Source: Bacteroidota bacterium (GTDB lineage: Bacteria; Bacteroidota; Bacteroidia; Chitinophagales; Saprospiraceae). From it: a stretch of 36,106 nucleotides of DNA. A program made the translations under genes and the position numbers. Under the pieces are notes generated by a model that saw only the letters and a program-made list of their open reading frames with translations, made no database searches and had not been told where the DNA came from. This document shows, piece by piece, positions 16,082-25,470 of this stretch (the stretch's first letter is position 1; each line of letters begins with the position of its first letter). The stretch is from the NCBI GenBank assembly GCA_029557915.1, contig JAKQHS010000014.1, forward strand, positions 1-36,106, written 5' to 3'.

Positions 16082-17509
16082 TCAACACTCCGCCACATTC
16101 ACCGCGATATTTACCGCAAGCCCTCCCTCCGCCGTCTCCTTATACTTGCTGTTCATATCCAGGGCCGTCAGCCACATGGTACGGATGACTTCGTCCAGGG
16201 AGACCTTGGCCTGTTCCGGATCGCTTTCGAGGGCCAGGTGGGCCGCTGTGATCGCCTTGATGGCACCCATGGTATTGCGCTCGATGCAGGGGATCTGCAC
16301 CAGTCCGCCCACCGGATCGCAGGTCATGCCCAGGTGATGCTCCATGGCAATCTCCGCGGCCATCAATACCTGCCTGTAGTCTCCACCCAGGCATAAGGCA
16401 AGGCCCCCTGCCGCCATAGCTGAGGATACCCCGATCTCCGCCTGGCAGCCGCCCATAGCCGCGCTGATGGTGGCTCCTTTTTTGAAGATGCTGCCGATCT
16501 CGCCCGCGGTCAGCAAAAAACGGATGATGTCCCGGTCTTTGTCCTCCTTACCTTTCCCAAAACAAATATGGTACAATAAAACCGCCGGGATCACTCCCGC
16601 CGCCCCGTTGGTGGGCGCGGTGACCACCCGTCCGAAAGAGGCATTGACTTCATTTACCGCCAGGGCAAAGCAGGAGATCCATTTGTTGATGGTTTCAAAA
16701 TCATGGCCTGACCGGCGAACCGCATCCAGCCATCCCCGGGCGTCCGAATACGAGGTCTCCGGATCGAGCAGTTTTTTATTGATGGAGGCTGCTCTCCGGC
16801 TGACATTCAAGCCTCCGGGCAGAACCCCTTCGGTATGACAACCCTTATAGGCGCACTGCATCATGGTTTCGAAAATATTCAGGAGGCCCAGGTGCACTTC
16901 TTCCTCCTGCCTGAACATCCGTTCGTTCTGCAGTACGATCTCATCGATCGGTTTTTGGAGCAAACGACAATAGGATTCCAGGTCCCTGCTGGTCTGGATG
17001 GGGTATGGAAGATGGACTTCCGGTCTGTCCGCTTCCTCCTTTTCTTTCAGCACAAAACCGCCGCCGGTGGAGAAATAGGTGGAGGTATACGGAGCAAGCC
17101 CCTGGACCGAGGCCTTGAAACGCAGGCCATTCGGATGGTAGGGCAGGCTTTCGAAATAATGGAATATCAGGTCCTTCCCCGGGTCAAACCCAATGGTGGC
17201 TGGACCTTCAAGGGAAAGGCGTCCGGACCGGTGAATCCTTTCCACTTCCTGCGGAATGGATTCTTCAGGGATGGTCACCGGATCAAAACCGCTTAAGCCG
17301 AGGAGGATGGCCGTATCGGTGCCATGACCGTGGCCGGTCTTGGCCAGGGAGCCATAAAGGTCCACCTGGATTCCCTGAACCTTTTCTAAAAGGTTCAGGG
17401 CCTTCAGTTCGTGTATAAATCGCAGGGCAGCCCGCCAGGGGCCCATGGTATGGCTGGAACTGGGGCCGATGCCTATTTTAAAAATATCAAAGACGGATAT
17501 TTTTTCCAT
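16082..17509 (-). CDS. sdaA: L-serine ammonia-lyase, single-chain iron-sulfur type
   Basis: The 475-residue enzyme deaminates L-serine to pyruvate and ammonia in the cytoplasm. The N-terminal half has [10 protein letters not shown] (15-24) and STGGGFV. The C-terminal catalytic half has [15 protein letters not shown] and the three cysteines expected to hold the 4Fe-4S cluster: Cys355 (MGGCQAEIG), Cys397 (TCDPVGG) and Cys408 ([10 protein letters not shown]). Their spacing of 42 and 11 equals that of characterised type 2 enzymes. The protein ends in Cys (VNVAEC), as in enzymes where the C-terminal cysteine reaches into the active site and ligates the fourth iron. It is flanked by unrelated genes and is probably monocistronic. 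Confidence 0.97.
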   Translation of the reverse strand: MEKISVFDIFKIGIGPSSSHTMGPWRAALRFIHELKALNLLEKVQGIQVDLYGSLAKTGHGHGTDTAILLGLSGFDPVTIPEESIPQEVERIHRSGRLSLEGPATIGFDPGKDLIFHYFESLPYHPNGLRFKASVQGLAPYTSTYFSTGGGFVLKEKEEADRPEVHLPYPIQTSRDLESYCRLLQKPIDEIVLQNERMFRQEEEVHLGLLNIFETMMQCAYKGCHTEGVLPGGLNVSRRAASINKKLLDPETSYSDARGWLDAVRRSGHDFETINKWISCFALAVNEVNASFGRVVTAPTNGAAGVIPAVLLYHICFGKGKEDKDRDIIRFLLTAGEIGSIFKKGATISAAMGGCQAEIGVSSAMAAGGLALCLGGDYRQVLMAAEIAMEHHLGMTCDPVGGLVQIPCIERNTMGAIKAITAAHLALESDPEQAKVSLDEVIRTMWLTALDMNSKYKETAEGGLAVNIAVNVAEC

Positions 17510-17548
17510 GCTATTGGGTCGGGTTTAAGATAGCCGGACTTGCTGAAA

Positions 17549-18931
17549 TTAAGGCCTGATCTCCACGAGGTTCCCATTACTCAGTAAATAAATGACCTCC
17601 TCCTTTTCATAGATCAAGGCATTTGGGTTTGCCCCGGGCTGCAGGGTATTGTTTTTTACCTCGGTGGCGCCCAGTACGTTTAGAAGTTGCTTTTGGGTTT
17701 TGGGGCCGGGTTTCCTGAGCCGGACTTCGGTATAACCATCCTTGATCAGTCGGACCTGGTCGAGCCTGCCCAGCTTCCTGGAATTTTTGATCATCCTGGG
17801 ATAGACCTTTCCGGGAACCAGTTTTTTACCGGTACCGTCCCATTCGCGGTATCCTCTGAAAATGGAGAGGTCACCCATGTCCACCAGGGTGGCCCGGCCG
17901 GACGATTCCGGGATATTGAAGGACAGGTCGCTGAGATATTCCTTACCATTTAGTTCCAGCCTGACGTTTCGGATGATCAGGTCGTTGAGGCGGCTTTTAT
18001 TTTCCGGAATGGACCAGTAATCGCGGATGTTTTGATGATGGAAGGAGTTGGTGGCAATGGATTCCAATGCACTGAGTATGGCAGTAAAATTGATCTTTCT
18101 TAAATATTGTTTTTCCGGGTCGTTTTCATATCCGCCGGTTTCGATGAGTACGGTGCTGGTGCCCCATTTCTGAATGTTGTCCCCGAAGGCCCGGGGTTCG
18201 AATTCATCGTCGTAGCGCCCGATGCCCTGGGGGATGAAGGCTTGGAGCGTGAGGTGGATCTGGGCGGCCAGGAGCATGGCTCGCTCGCGCACCGGATTGA
18301 TATCTTTTTCCGGGTTGTAGGCGGGGGCGAGCAGGGAAATCGATGCGGGCCTTTTGCTGTCCCCGGCCGCAAGGTATTTGTTTTGGTCATGCAGGTTGAA
18401 TCCGAATTCCGGGTTCAGGCTGTCCCGGATGGACTTCAGGAGGCGTCCTTCGGGGCTTTGTAAAAAAAGAGCGTCCCGGTTGACATCGATTTGCTGTGCG
18501 TTGCGGCGAACAAAAAGATCCGCCCCGTCCGGGTTGAGCATGGGTATAAAATAGAGGGTGCAATGCTCCAGCAGGAGTTTCCGACCGACCTGGGATTCAT
18601 CCTGCAGATAATTGAACAGATCCATCAGAGCCATGGTAGCGGTGGATTCGTCCCCGTGCATCTGGCTCCAGAGAAGGACCCGCCGGCTGCCCGTTCCCGC
18701 CCTGATGAGGTAAATGTTTTTTCCCAAAAAGGATTGCCCCGCGGTTTTGACTTCAAACAGCGGGTCCTTTGCGACCTGCTGAATCAGTGAATCAAGCACC
18801 CGGTGTTTGAATTTTTTTGAAGTGATGGATGTCTCCAGATATTGCTGGTGAAGGCCGAAAATAAAGGAGGGGCTCTGTTGGGAATAGAGGGAAAGGCTGA
18901 TCAGGGAAAAAATAATGATAAATGGTTGCAT
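17549..18931 (-). CDS. Secreted M14-family zinc carboxypeptidase-like protein
   Basis: From the ATG at 18931 the protein has 460 residues and a signal peptide (MQPFIIIFSLISLSLYSQ). The peptidase domain carries the zinc ligands HGDE (His92 and Glu95 in this numbering) inside LLWSQMHGDESTATMALMD. RRNAQQIDVNRDA follows, with the arginine and asparagine that bind the substrate carboxylate. The later GFNLHDQNKY supplies the third ligand, and VLIETGGYENDP the catalytic glutamate. All key residues are present, so it should be active on peptides or peptidoglycan fragments outside the cytoplasm. A C-terminal part of about 150 residues is not recognised. It is transcribed divergently from the TonB-dependent receptor gene with a 175-base gap. 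A TATTTTTG element lies 18 bases upstream. Confidence 0.92.
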   Translation of the reverse strand: MQPFIIIFSLISLSLYSQQSPSFIFGLHQQYLETSITSKKFKHRVLDSLIQQVAKDPLFEVKTAGQSFLGKNIYLIRAGTGSRRVLLWSQMHGDESTATMALMDLFNYLQDESQVGRKLLLEHCTLYFIPMLNPDGADLFVRRNAQQIDVNRDALFLQSPEGRLLKSIRDSLNPEFGFNLHDQNKYLAAGDSKRPASISLLAPAYNPEKDINPVRERAMLLAAQIHLTLQAFIPQGIGRYDDEFEPRAFGDNIQKWGTSTVLIETGGYENDPEKQYLRKINFTAILSALESIATNSFHHQNIRDYWSIPENKSRLNDLIIRNVRLELNGKEYLSDLSFNIPESSGRATLVDMGDLSIFRGYREWDGTGKKLVPGKVYPRMIKNSRKLGRLDQVRLIKDGYTEVRLRKPGPKTQKQLLNVLGATEVKNNTLQPGANPNALIYEKEEVIYLLSNGNLVEIRP

Positions 18932-18949
18932 GGGTAGGACTTGTAGATT

Positions 18950-18957
18950 CAAAAATA
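18950..18957 (-). promoter_or_regulatory. Putative -7 element of the M14 peptidase gene
   Basis: The minus strand reads TATTTTTG, a perfect TAnnTTTG, 18 bases before the ATG at 18931. It lies downstream of the alternative start at 18952, supporting the shorter start. No good -33 box was found. Confidence 0.4.
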
Positions 18958-19077
18958 GGATTTAGTCCCGCAGGGCGTATATCGGCTTGCCTGCCCCCGG
19001 GAAGTCCCTGTCGCGCAATAATGCCTGGGATCCCATTCTTCCCCCTGAACAGGTGAAAAAGGATCCCGCTTTTCCGG

Positions 19078-19085
19078 TAATTTTG
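19078..19085 (+). promoter_or_regulatory. Putative -7 element of the TonB-dependent receptor gene
   Basis: TAATTTTG matches TAnnTTTG and ends 21 bases before the ATG at 19107. The -33 position shows only GTG (19053-19055) at 22 bases, so the promoter may need an activator. Confidence 0.35.
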
Positions 19086-19106
19086 GACCTGTTTTAAAAG
19101 TGCCGG

Positions 19107-21368
19107 ATGAGCCTGATTTTGCGACTTGCAAGCCTATATGTTTTGCTAATCATCGGATCTTCGCTTCCAGCTCAAAACCGGGAAGCTGGAATCTTTGGTA
19201 AAATCACCGATAAAACCAGCGGTCTTCCCATCAGCGATGCCCTGGTCCGCATCCGGGAAAAGGAGGGGAGTCATGCCCTCAGCGATGAACAGGGTCGATT
19301 CCGACTGGCGGCGGTCCCGGCGGGCAAATACACCCTTGAAATCCGGGCCCTGGGCTACGAATTTTTTTCCCTGGAGATCCAGGTGGACGGCCCTCAGCAT
19401 TTGGATTTTCAACTCCAGCCCGGTACCATTGAACTCCATGAAGTGGTGGTTGAATCTTCGGAAGCCGGGGCCCTGCCGCGCAGTTTCAGCGCTTTGGATA
19501 AACTCCTGCGCCCGGTGAATTCGGCCCAGGACCTGCTGCAACTGATCCCGGGCTTATTCATCGCCCAGCATGCCGGTGGCGGCAAGGCGGAACAGATCTT
19601 CCTGCGGGGTTTTGACAGCGACCACGGCACCGATTTTTATATCGCGGTGGATGGTATGCCTGTCAACATGGTGTCCCATGCGCACGGGCAGGGCTACGCC
19701 GATTTTCATTTTGTGATCCCGGAGACCATTGACCGGCTTTCGGTTTACAAAGGGCCCTACACGACCCGGTTTGGAGACTTCTCCACCTCCGGCACGGGTG
19801 AATTTATGACCAGGAACGGCCTGGACCGCAGCCTGGTGAAAGCCGAAGCGGGCATGTTCAACACCGCACGGCTGGTGGGCCTTTTTGACCTCTTGCCCGG
19901 TACAGCCCCGAACAAAGAGCAACATGCTTATGCCGCGGCGGAATACGTCTATACGGATTCTTATTTTGATAAAAGGCAGAAATTCCACCGGTACAATTTG
20001 TTTGCCAAATATCATGGCCGGATTTCCGACCGGACTTTTCTGCAATTATCCGGATCAGCCTTTTCCGCCGAATGGAACGGTTCCGGTCAAATTCCGGAGC
20101 GGGCCGTCCTTTCCGGCCAAATCTCAAGGTATGGGCAAATCGATTCCTTTGAAGGGGGCAATACCTCCAGGAAGAACCTCAATGCGATCCTCAGCACCTC
20201 GATGCCCCGGAATGGCCTGATGAAACACCAATTGTTTTACACCGATTACGATTTCAGCCTTTTTTCCAATTTTACTTTTTACCTGAACGATCCTCTCTAT
20301 GGGGATGAAATCCATCAGACGGATCACCGGTCGATCCTGGGTTATCTGGGTTCCTATCAACATCATTCCAGCTTTTGGGGCCGGAACCTACTCAGCCAAT
20401 TCGGATTAGCCTCGCGTTATGACCATACCGGGGTGCGCTTGTTGCATTCCAGGCGGCGTGAGGACCTCGAGCCCCTGGTAAGCGGCAAAGTATCGCAGCT
20501 CAATGCAGGGGCATATGCAGACTTCAGCTTTGAAATTGACCGCCGGTGGACCCTGAATGCGGGTACCCGGCTGGATCTGTTTTCGTTTGAATTTAAAGAG
20601 ACGGGGGCCGCCGAGGGTAAAAAACGTCTCATCGGCAGGCTCAGCCCCAAACTCAACCTCTATTACCAGGCCGATGCCAGGAGCCGGTTTTTCATCAAAT
20701 CAGGCCTGGGATTTCATTCCAACGACGCCCGGTCCGTAGTCCTGGGTCAGACGGAAAACAGCCTCCCCAAAGCCCTGGGATACGAAGCCGGCACTGAATT
20801 AAAGCTCGGGCGCAAAGTCCTGATGCAAATGGCTTTGTGGGCCTTGCACTCTCAAAGCGAACTGGTCTATGTGGGGGACGAGGGGGTGGTTGAAACCAAC
20901 ATGCCTACCCGGAGGATGGGCCTTGATCTCGGGCTAAGAGTACAGCCGGCCAATAAATGGTTTGCGGATGCGGACTTCAATGTCAACCATGGGAGGCTGG
21001 TCGGGGCCCCTGAAGGAGAGGATTTTATTCCCCTGGCGCCAAGGGTCACCAGCACCGGTGGACTGCAATATAAACAGGACCGGGGGTTTAATGCCAGCCT
21101 CCGGTACCGGCTCATGGACAGCAGGCCCGCCAATGAATCAAACTCCATCCGGGCAAAGGGGTATACCATCCTGGATGCCTCGGCCATGTATGTTTTTAAG
21201 AAAATGGAACTGGGGTTCACCATTGAAAACCTCCTGAACCGGGAATGGAACCAGGCGCAGTTTGATACCACGAGCCGCTTGTTTGACGAAGGCCAGGCCG
21301 TGTCGGAGCTTCATTTTACGCCGGGTACTCCATTTTTCCTGAAAGGGGTGGTTGTCTACCGGTTTTGA
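19107..21368 (+). CDS. TonB-dependent outer-membrane receptor
   Basis: The 753-residue protein has a signal peptide ending PAQ. A carboxypeptidase-regulatory-like beta-sandwich follows at about 27-110 (IFGKITDKTSGLPISDALVRI, then PAGKYTLEIRALGYE). A plug domain spans about 125-235 (ALDKLLRPVNSAQDLLQLIPG, then FLRGFDSDHGTDFYIAVDGM). A 22-strand barrel ends with FFLKGVVVYRF, an aromatic-terminated last strand as expected. The plug is unusually rich in histidine (155, 173, 191, 193, 201, including SHAHGQGYADFH), which suggests a metal or metal-complex ligand. That is inference. No SusD-like partner follows, so it is not a typical glycan-import pair. Next to it are a divergent peptidase and a lipid-kinase gene, neither of which decides the substrate. 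Confidence 0.93.
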   Translation: MSLILRLASLYVLLIIGSSLPAQNREAGIFGKITDKTSGLPISDALVRIREKEGSHALSDEQGRFRLAAVPAGKYTLEIRALGYEFFSLEIQVDGPQHLDFQLQPGTIELHEVVVESSEAGALPRSFSALDKLLRPVNSAQDLLQLIPGLFIAQHAGGGKAEQIFLRGFDSDHGTDFYIAVDGMPVNMVSHAHGQGYADFHFVIPETIDRLSVYKGPYTTRFGDFSTSGTGEFMTRNGLDRSLVKAEAGMFNTARLVGLFDLLPGTAPNKEQHAYAAAEYVYTDSYFDKRQKFHRYNLFAKYHGRISDRTFLQLSGSAFSAEWNGSGQIPERAVLSGQISRYGQIDSFEGGNTSRKNLNAILSTSMPRNGLMKHQLFYTDYDFSLFSNFTFYLNDPLYGDEIHQTDHRSILGYLGSYQHHSSFWGRNLLSQFGLASRYDHTGVRLLHSRRREDLEPLVSGKVSQLNAGAYADFSFEIDRRWTLNAGTRLDLFSFEFKETGAAEGKKRLIGRLSPKLNLYYQADARSRFFIKSGLGFHSNDARSVVLGQTENSLPKALGYEAGTELKLGRKVLMQMALWALHSQSELVYVGDEGVVETNMPTRRMGLDLGLRVQPANKWFADADFNVNHGRLVGAPEGEDFIPLAPRVTSTGGLQYKQDRGFNASLRYRLMDSRPANESNSIRAKGYTILDASAMYVFKKMELGFTIENLLNREWNQAQFDTTSRLFDEGQAVSELHFTPGTPFFLKGVVVYRF

Positions 21369-21428
21369 GTATCCTGTAATCCACTCCCCCGGGGCCGTCG
21401 TTCCTCATTTCTCCCTACCTTGTGCGAC

Positions 21429-22352
21429 ATGGGTCCTCTTGTATTCATAGGCAATCCCGAGGCGGGCAAGGGGCGTACTTTAAGAGCCTGGCCCCGCCTG
21501 GCCGAAATCTTAAAATCAGCCGGCATTCCGCACGAAATCCGCTGGTCGGCCAGGAAAGACCACGCCCGGGAGTTAGCCTGCCAGGCCATGAAAGAACAGC
21601 CGGGCCTGATTGTTGGTTTCGGCGGGGATGGCACGGCGCACCAGGTAGTGAACGGGATGGTGGACAGCGGGATCCAAAACAAGACCGCCTTCACGATGTT
21701 CCCGGTGGGGACCGGAAACGACTGGGCGAGGTATTGGAAAATCCCGTTTAAGATTCACGAATGGGTGGAAATGATTAAACAGGGGAATACCCACGAACAT
21801 GACCTGGGCCTGATCGTTTACACGGATGAGCAGGGGCAGGAAAAAAAGCAGGTCTTCAACAATGTAGCCGGTGCAGCCTACGATGCTTACGTGGTGGACT
21901 TTATTGAAAACCGCAAGAAAAAAATGAGCGCGGGAGGCATTCAATACCTTTGGTTTATTTTCCGCTGCCTGTTTTCCTACCGCCTTCAAAACAGCCGGAT
22001 CAGTTGGCCGGGTGGCCGGGAAGCCGACCGTTTTTATACCATCAATATCGGGATTTGTCCTTATTCCGGGGGTGGGCTCCACCTGGTACCGCACGCTCAT
22101 CCCCAAAGCGGGGCCCTCGCCGTGACTGCAGTAAGGCCGGTCTCCAAACTTCAGGTTTTTTTATTGAGCCCCTTGTTCTATTCCGGTAAAATCATCCGGC
22201 ACCCCAGGGTCCTTCATTTCAACACCGAATCCCTGATACTGGAAGCCGGCCCCGGGGAAATCATTAAAATAGAAGCGGAAGGAGAATTGTTGGGTAACTT
22301 TCCGGCCCGCATTTCCGTCATTAAAAAAGGTCTTAAAATCTGTGCCCCCTGA
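21429..22352 (+). CDS. Diacylglycerol kinase/YegS-like lipid kinase
   Basis: The ATG at 21429 gives 307 residues beginning MGPLVFIGNPEAGKGR, the nucleotide-binding loop of the DAGK catalytic domain. GFGGDGTAHQVVNGM (the GGDGT signature) and PVGTGNDWARYW follow, both at family positions. The C-terminal domain is the usual beta-sandwich. Such cytoplasmic or membrane-associated enzymes phosphorylate diacylglycerol or related lipids with ATP and recycle lipid intermediates. A TTG nine bases upstream is a weaker start. The gene lies 60 bases after the TonB-dependent receptor gene on the same strand and may be co-transcribed, although no functional link is obvious. Confidence 0.92.
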   Translation: MGPLVFIGNPEAGKGRTLRAWPRLAEILKSAGIPHEIRWSARKDHARELACQAMKEQPGLIVGFGGDGTAHQVVNGMVDSGIQNKTAFTMFPVGTGNDWARYWKIPFKIHEWVEMIKQGNTHEHDLGLIVYTDEQGQEKKQVFNNVAGAAYDAYVVDFIENRKKKMSAGGIQYLWFIFRCLFSYRLQNSRISWPGGREADRFYTINIGICPYSGGGLHLVPHAHPQSGALAVTAVRPVSKLQVFLLSPLFYSGKIIRHPRVLHFNTESLILEAGPGEIIKIEAEGELLGNFPARISVIKKGLKICAP

Positions 22353-22403
22353 AACTATTTTGAAAAAATTTAGATTGATATTATTACATTTTAACCCATT
22401 TTT

Positions 22404-23072
22404 ATGAAATTAAATTCTGTTTTGATTTTCCTGATCCTATTGGCCGTATCCTCCCGGGCCCAAGTCATGGAATCTTCCAAAGTGATGAGCAAAGGCCAGC
22501 AAACCAGTCTCAACCTGACCATTCCTGATGTTTCCGCCGAGTATGTGGACGATGTCTACAAGGAGTTTATTAAAACCTATAAGGGGAAAACCAAAAAAGA
22601 TAAAAAATCCAATGAATGGTACAGCGATGACGCCCAGGTCGCCAGCATTGCCAATGGAGCGCCGATCGACATCTATGCCCGGATCGAAAGCGCCGGCAAC
22701 CAGGCCACCGTGACTTTATGGATAGATCTCGGTACCGCTTATATCAGTTCGGGAACCTATCCCCGCGAATACGAAGAAGCCGGAAAACTCCTTGAAAAAT
22801 TCGGACAGCAAGTTAAAATAAGCCAGGCGGAAGATGAACTCGCCGCGGTCGAGCGGGACATGAAAAAACTCGATGCCGATATGAAAAAGCTGAAAAAGGA
22901 CAATGAAGACTATCACAAGGAGATCGAGCGGGCCAACGAAAAAATAAAAGAAGCGGAAAAAAATATTCTCAAGAACGAGGAAGACCAGAAAAGCAAACAA
23001 ACCGCGATCGAAGACCAGGCAGGCAAGGTAGAGGCCGCCCGGGAAAAGGTCAATAAGCTGAAGCAGATGTAA
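22404..23072 (+). CDS. Secreted protein with C-terminal coiled coil, unknown function
   Basis: The 222-residue protein has a signal peptide ending SSRAQ. A small alpha/beta region of about 110 residues follows (SLNLTIPDVSAEYVDDVYKEFIKTYKG, then VTLWIDLGTAYISS). The last 80 residues are a highly charged coiled coil (AAVERDMKKLDADMKKLKKD, then EAEKNILKNEEDQ). I do not recognise a named family; similar proteins occur in other Bacteroidota genomes. The coding strand for the coiled coil overlaps the 3' end of folA on the other strand by 160 bases. Upstream, TTTG at 22359-22362 and TACATTTT at 22385-22392 could be a weak promoter. Confidence 0.8.
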   Translation: MKLNSVLIFLILLAVSSRAQVMESSKVMSKGQQTSLNLTIPDVSAEYVDDVYKEFIKTYKGKTKKDKKSNEWYSDDAQVASIANGAPIDIYARIESAGNQATVTLWIDLGTAYISSGTYPREYEEAGKLLEKFGQQVKISQAEDELAAVERDMKKLDADMKKLKKDNEDYHKEIERANEKIKEAEKNILKNEEDQKSKQTAIEDQAGKVEAAREKVNKLKQM

Positions 23073-23587
23073 ACTGTTGAACTGATAAACTTGCTAACTC
23101 TACTATAGACTTCAAAACAATAAGGCCATTTGTTTTTATCATCCGCCGGAAAAGCCACCGAGGAGTCCAGGGTCCATTCCTTATAATCGATGGTTGGGAA
23201 AAAGGCGTCCGCCTCGGGTACTTCGAGGCTTACCCTCGTGATATAAAGTTTGTCCAGTAAGGGGAGGGCCGCCTGGTAGATCTGAGCGCCGCCAATGATG
23301 AAAGCCTCTTTCTCCCCATGGTCTGCCGAAATATCAAGCGCCTCCCGGATGGAATGGGCAATGAGGCATCCGGTACTCAGGTAAAAGGGATCGCGGGTGA
23401 GAATGATGTTTATCCTGTTGGGCAGCGGTTTACCGATACTTTCAAAGGTTTGCCTTCCCATAATGACATGGTGGGGAGTGGTGGTTTTCCTGAAATATTT
23501 AAGGTCGGCGGGCAGGTACCAAGGGATCTGGCCTTTGACCCCAATGGCTGAATCCTGGTTCATGGCCACAATAGCTGAGACGATCAT
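22913..23587 (-). CDS. folA: Dihydrofolate reductase with a 61-residue C-terminal extension
   Basis: Residues 1-163 are a complete DHFR: IVSAIVAMNQDSAIGVKGQI, WYLPADLKYFRKTT with the active-site Asp, IMGRQTFESIGKPLPNR, FIIGGAQIYQAALP, and a final WPYCFEVYSRV. DHFR makes tetrahydrofolate from dihydrofolate with NADPH in the cytoplasm. The family normally ends at about 160-165 residues. Here the frame continues through the 25-base gap and 160 bases antisense to the coiled-coil gene, adding a Ser/Phe/Ile-rich tail that looks like antisense translation, not a domain. Loss of a stop or a frameshift near 23098 is likely, because TAGTAG and TAG appear in a neighbouring frame there. It starts eight bases after the mrdA stop and is the last gene of the mre operon. 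Confidence 0.92.
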   Translation of the reverse strand: MIVSAIVAMNQDSAIGVKGQIPWYLPADLKYFRKTTTPHHVIMGRQTFESIGKPLPNRINIILTRDPFYLSTGCLIAHSIREALDISADHGEKEAFIIGGAQIYQAALPLLDKLYITRVSLEVPEADAFFPTIDYKEWTLDSSVAFPADDKNKWPYCFEVYSRVSKFISSTVYICFSLLTFSRAASTLPAWSSIAVCLLFWSSSFLRIFFSASFIFSLARSISL

Positions 23588-23595
23588 CCGGGAAT

Positions 23596-25470
23596 TCAGG
23601 GTTTGGTGGGAGGCGCAGGCTGGGGTTTGTGAATCAGGTCCTGTTCCAGGGTACGCTTTTCGAGCCAGGTCCTGGTAGAGTCGACCTTTCCATTGATGTA
23701 TTTCTCCATCAGCAGGGATGCCACCGGCGCCGCAAAGGTCGAGCCGAATCCGGAGTTTTCAACGATGACCGCGATGGCGATTTTGGGATTGTCTTTCGGA
23801 GCAAAGGCGCAGAAGACGGAATGGTCCGCCCCGTGCGGATTCTGGGCAGTGCCCGTTTTACCGCAAACCTCTATGCCTTTGAGCTGGGCTATGCGCGCGG
23901 TCCCGGTCAGTACCGCCCTTTCCATCCCGTCTATGACGGTCTCAAAATGCCGGGGATCGATATCGATTTTGTGTTTTTCTAAGAATTTATCCTGGGGCTG
24001 CAGTTGGTGATTTTTGATCACGCCTTTGTAAAAATGCGGGGTGATCCAATAGCCGCGGTTTGCGATCGCTGCACAAAGATTGGCCATTTGGGCGGTGGTG
24101 AGCTGAATTACACCCTGTCCGATCCCGATGGAAATCTCATAAGCCGCTTTCCAGGTCGAGTCCCTGAACAAGCGGTAATAATGCCTTTTATAATAGGCGT
24201 CCGTGGGGATGGTGCCGGGGAGCTCGTTGAAATAATCCATGCCCAGCATTTTACCCAGTCCAAACTGGCGCATATACCCGGCAAACTCGTCCAGGCCTTT
24301 GCCCGGTTTGTCCGATCCATATTTGTTCATGATGTCCTGGATCTTTTGATAAAAGTAAACGTTGCAGGATTGTTCCAGGGCATCGCCGAGGTTACGGGGA
24401 TCGTAATGAATATGGCTGCATTTATAGACCCGGCCGAGGGTATAGGACCCCCCACAGTGGGTCCCCTTATTGGGGTCCAGTACGCCCATCTGCAAACCGG
24501 CAAGGGCTACCACGGTCTTGAAAATGGATCCCGGGGGATATTGAGCCTGGACGGTCCGGTCAAAAAGCGGTTTGAGGGTATCCTGCACCAGGGCTGAAAA
24601 ATACTTGCCCCGGTCCCGGTCCACGGTCAGCAGATTTGGATTATAAGTGGGGGCGCTGATCAGGCACAGGATTTCACCGGTCGAAGGTTCAATGGCAACC
24701 ACGGAACCTCTTTTATTCTGCATCAGCCGTTCCCCGTATTCCTGGAGGTCTGCATCCAGGGATACCATCAGTTCGTCCCCGCTGCGCGCTGCGGAGTCCA
24801 GGGCCCCATTCTGGTATGAACCCACCGTGACCCCGAGGTTGTCTTTGAGGAGATATTTATATCCTTTATCCCCTTTCAACTGACTTTCATAGGCCCGTTC
24901 AATGCCGCTGGTGCCTTTATAGTCCCCGCGCTCGTACACTCCGTTTGATTTTTCGATTTCCGCCGGGTCCACCTCGCTGATATAACCCATGGCATGGGCC
25001 GCAATGGGCCTGGGGTAGCCGCGGATATACCGGAGCTGAGCGGAGAATCCCGGAAATTCATGCATCATTTCCTGGAATCCGGCAAATTGATCCACGGGCA
25101 CCCTTTTGATAAAGGGGAACGGTTTACTTTTTGAAAATTGTTTGTTGGACCAGTCTTTGTTCAGTTCAGAAATAAAAGTTGCCCGGTCAATGCCCAGCAA
25201 CTGGCAGAACCGGGCCGTGTCCATGTTTTTATCGATTTTGCGGTAAAGGGCTTCGATGTCGTACACCGGGTTGTTGTAAACCAGCAATTTGCTGTTGCGG
25301 TCGTAAATGGCCCCGCGGGCCGGATAACTCACCACTTTTTCCAGGGCGGCATATTGGGCCCTTTTGCGGATATCCTTGTCCAGAAACTGGATATAAAAGG
25401 ACTGAAACAGCAGGATCCCGGCAAGTATGATTACGGTAGCCTCAATGATATGCCTCGCATTGCCTTTCAT
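23596..25470 (-). CDS. mrdA: Penicillin-binding protein 2 (elongation transpeptidase)
   Basis: The 624-residue protein has one N-terminal membrane anchor (about 9-28). The PBP dimerisation domain spans 45-200 (ARGAIYDRNSKLLVYN), followed by a transpeptidase domain. The catalytic motifs are all present: SIFK with Ser315 and Lys318, SCN at 368-370 and KTGT at 538-541. By family it cross-links peptidoglycan in the periplasm during side-wall elongation as part of the MreBCD rod complex. The ATG overlaps the mreD stop by four bases (ATGA), so translation is coupled. rodA, often next to it in other bacteria, is not in the window; folA follows instead. Confidence 0.96.
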   Translation of the reverse strand: MKGNARHIIEATVIILAGILLFQSFYIQFLDKDIRKRAQYAALEKVVSYPARGAIYDRNSKLLVYNNPVYDIEALYRKIDKNMDTARFCQLLGIDRATFISELNKDWSNKQFSKSKPFPFIKRVPVDQFAGFQEMMHEFPGFSAQLRYIRGYPRPIAAHAMGYISEVDPAEIEKSNGVYERGDYKGTSGIERAYESQLKGDKGYKYLLKDNLGVTVGSYQNGALDSAARSGDELMVSLDADLQEYGERLMQNKRGSVVAIEPSTGEILCLISAPTYNPNLLTVDRDRGKYFSALVQDTLKPLFDRTVQAQYPPGSIFKTVVALAGLQMGVLDPNKGTHCGGSYTLGRVYKCSHIHYDPRNLGDALEQSCNVYFYQKIQDIMNKYGSDKPGKGLDEFAGYMRQFGLGKMLGMDYFNELPGTIPTDAYYKRHYYRLFRDSTWKAAYEISIGIGQGVIQLTTAQMANLCAAIANRGYWITPHFYKGVIKNHQLQPQDKFLEKHKIDIDPRHFETVIDGMERAVLTGTARIAQLKGIEVCGKTGTAQNPHGADHSVFCAFAPKDNPKIAIAVIVENSGFGSTFAAPVASLLMEKYINGKVDSTRTWLEKRTLEQDLIHKPQPAPPTKP

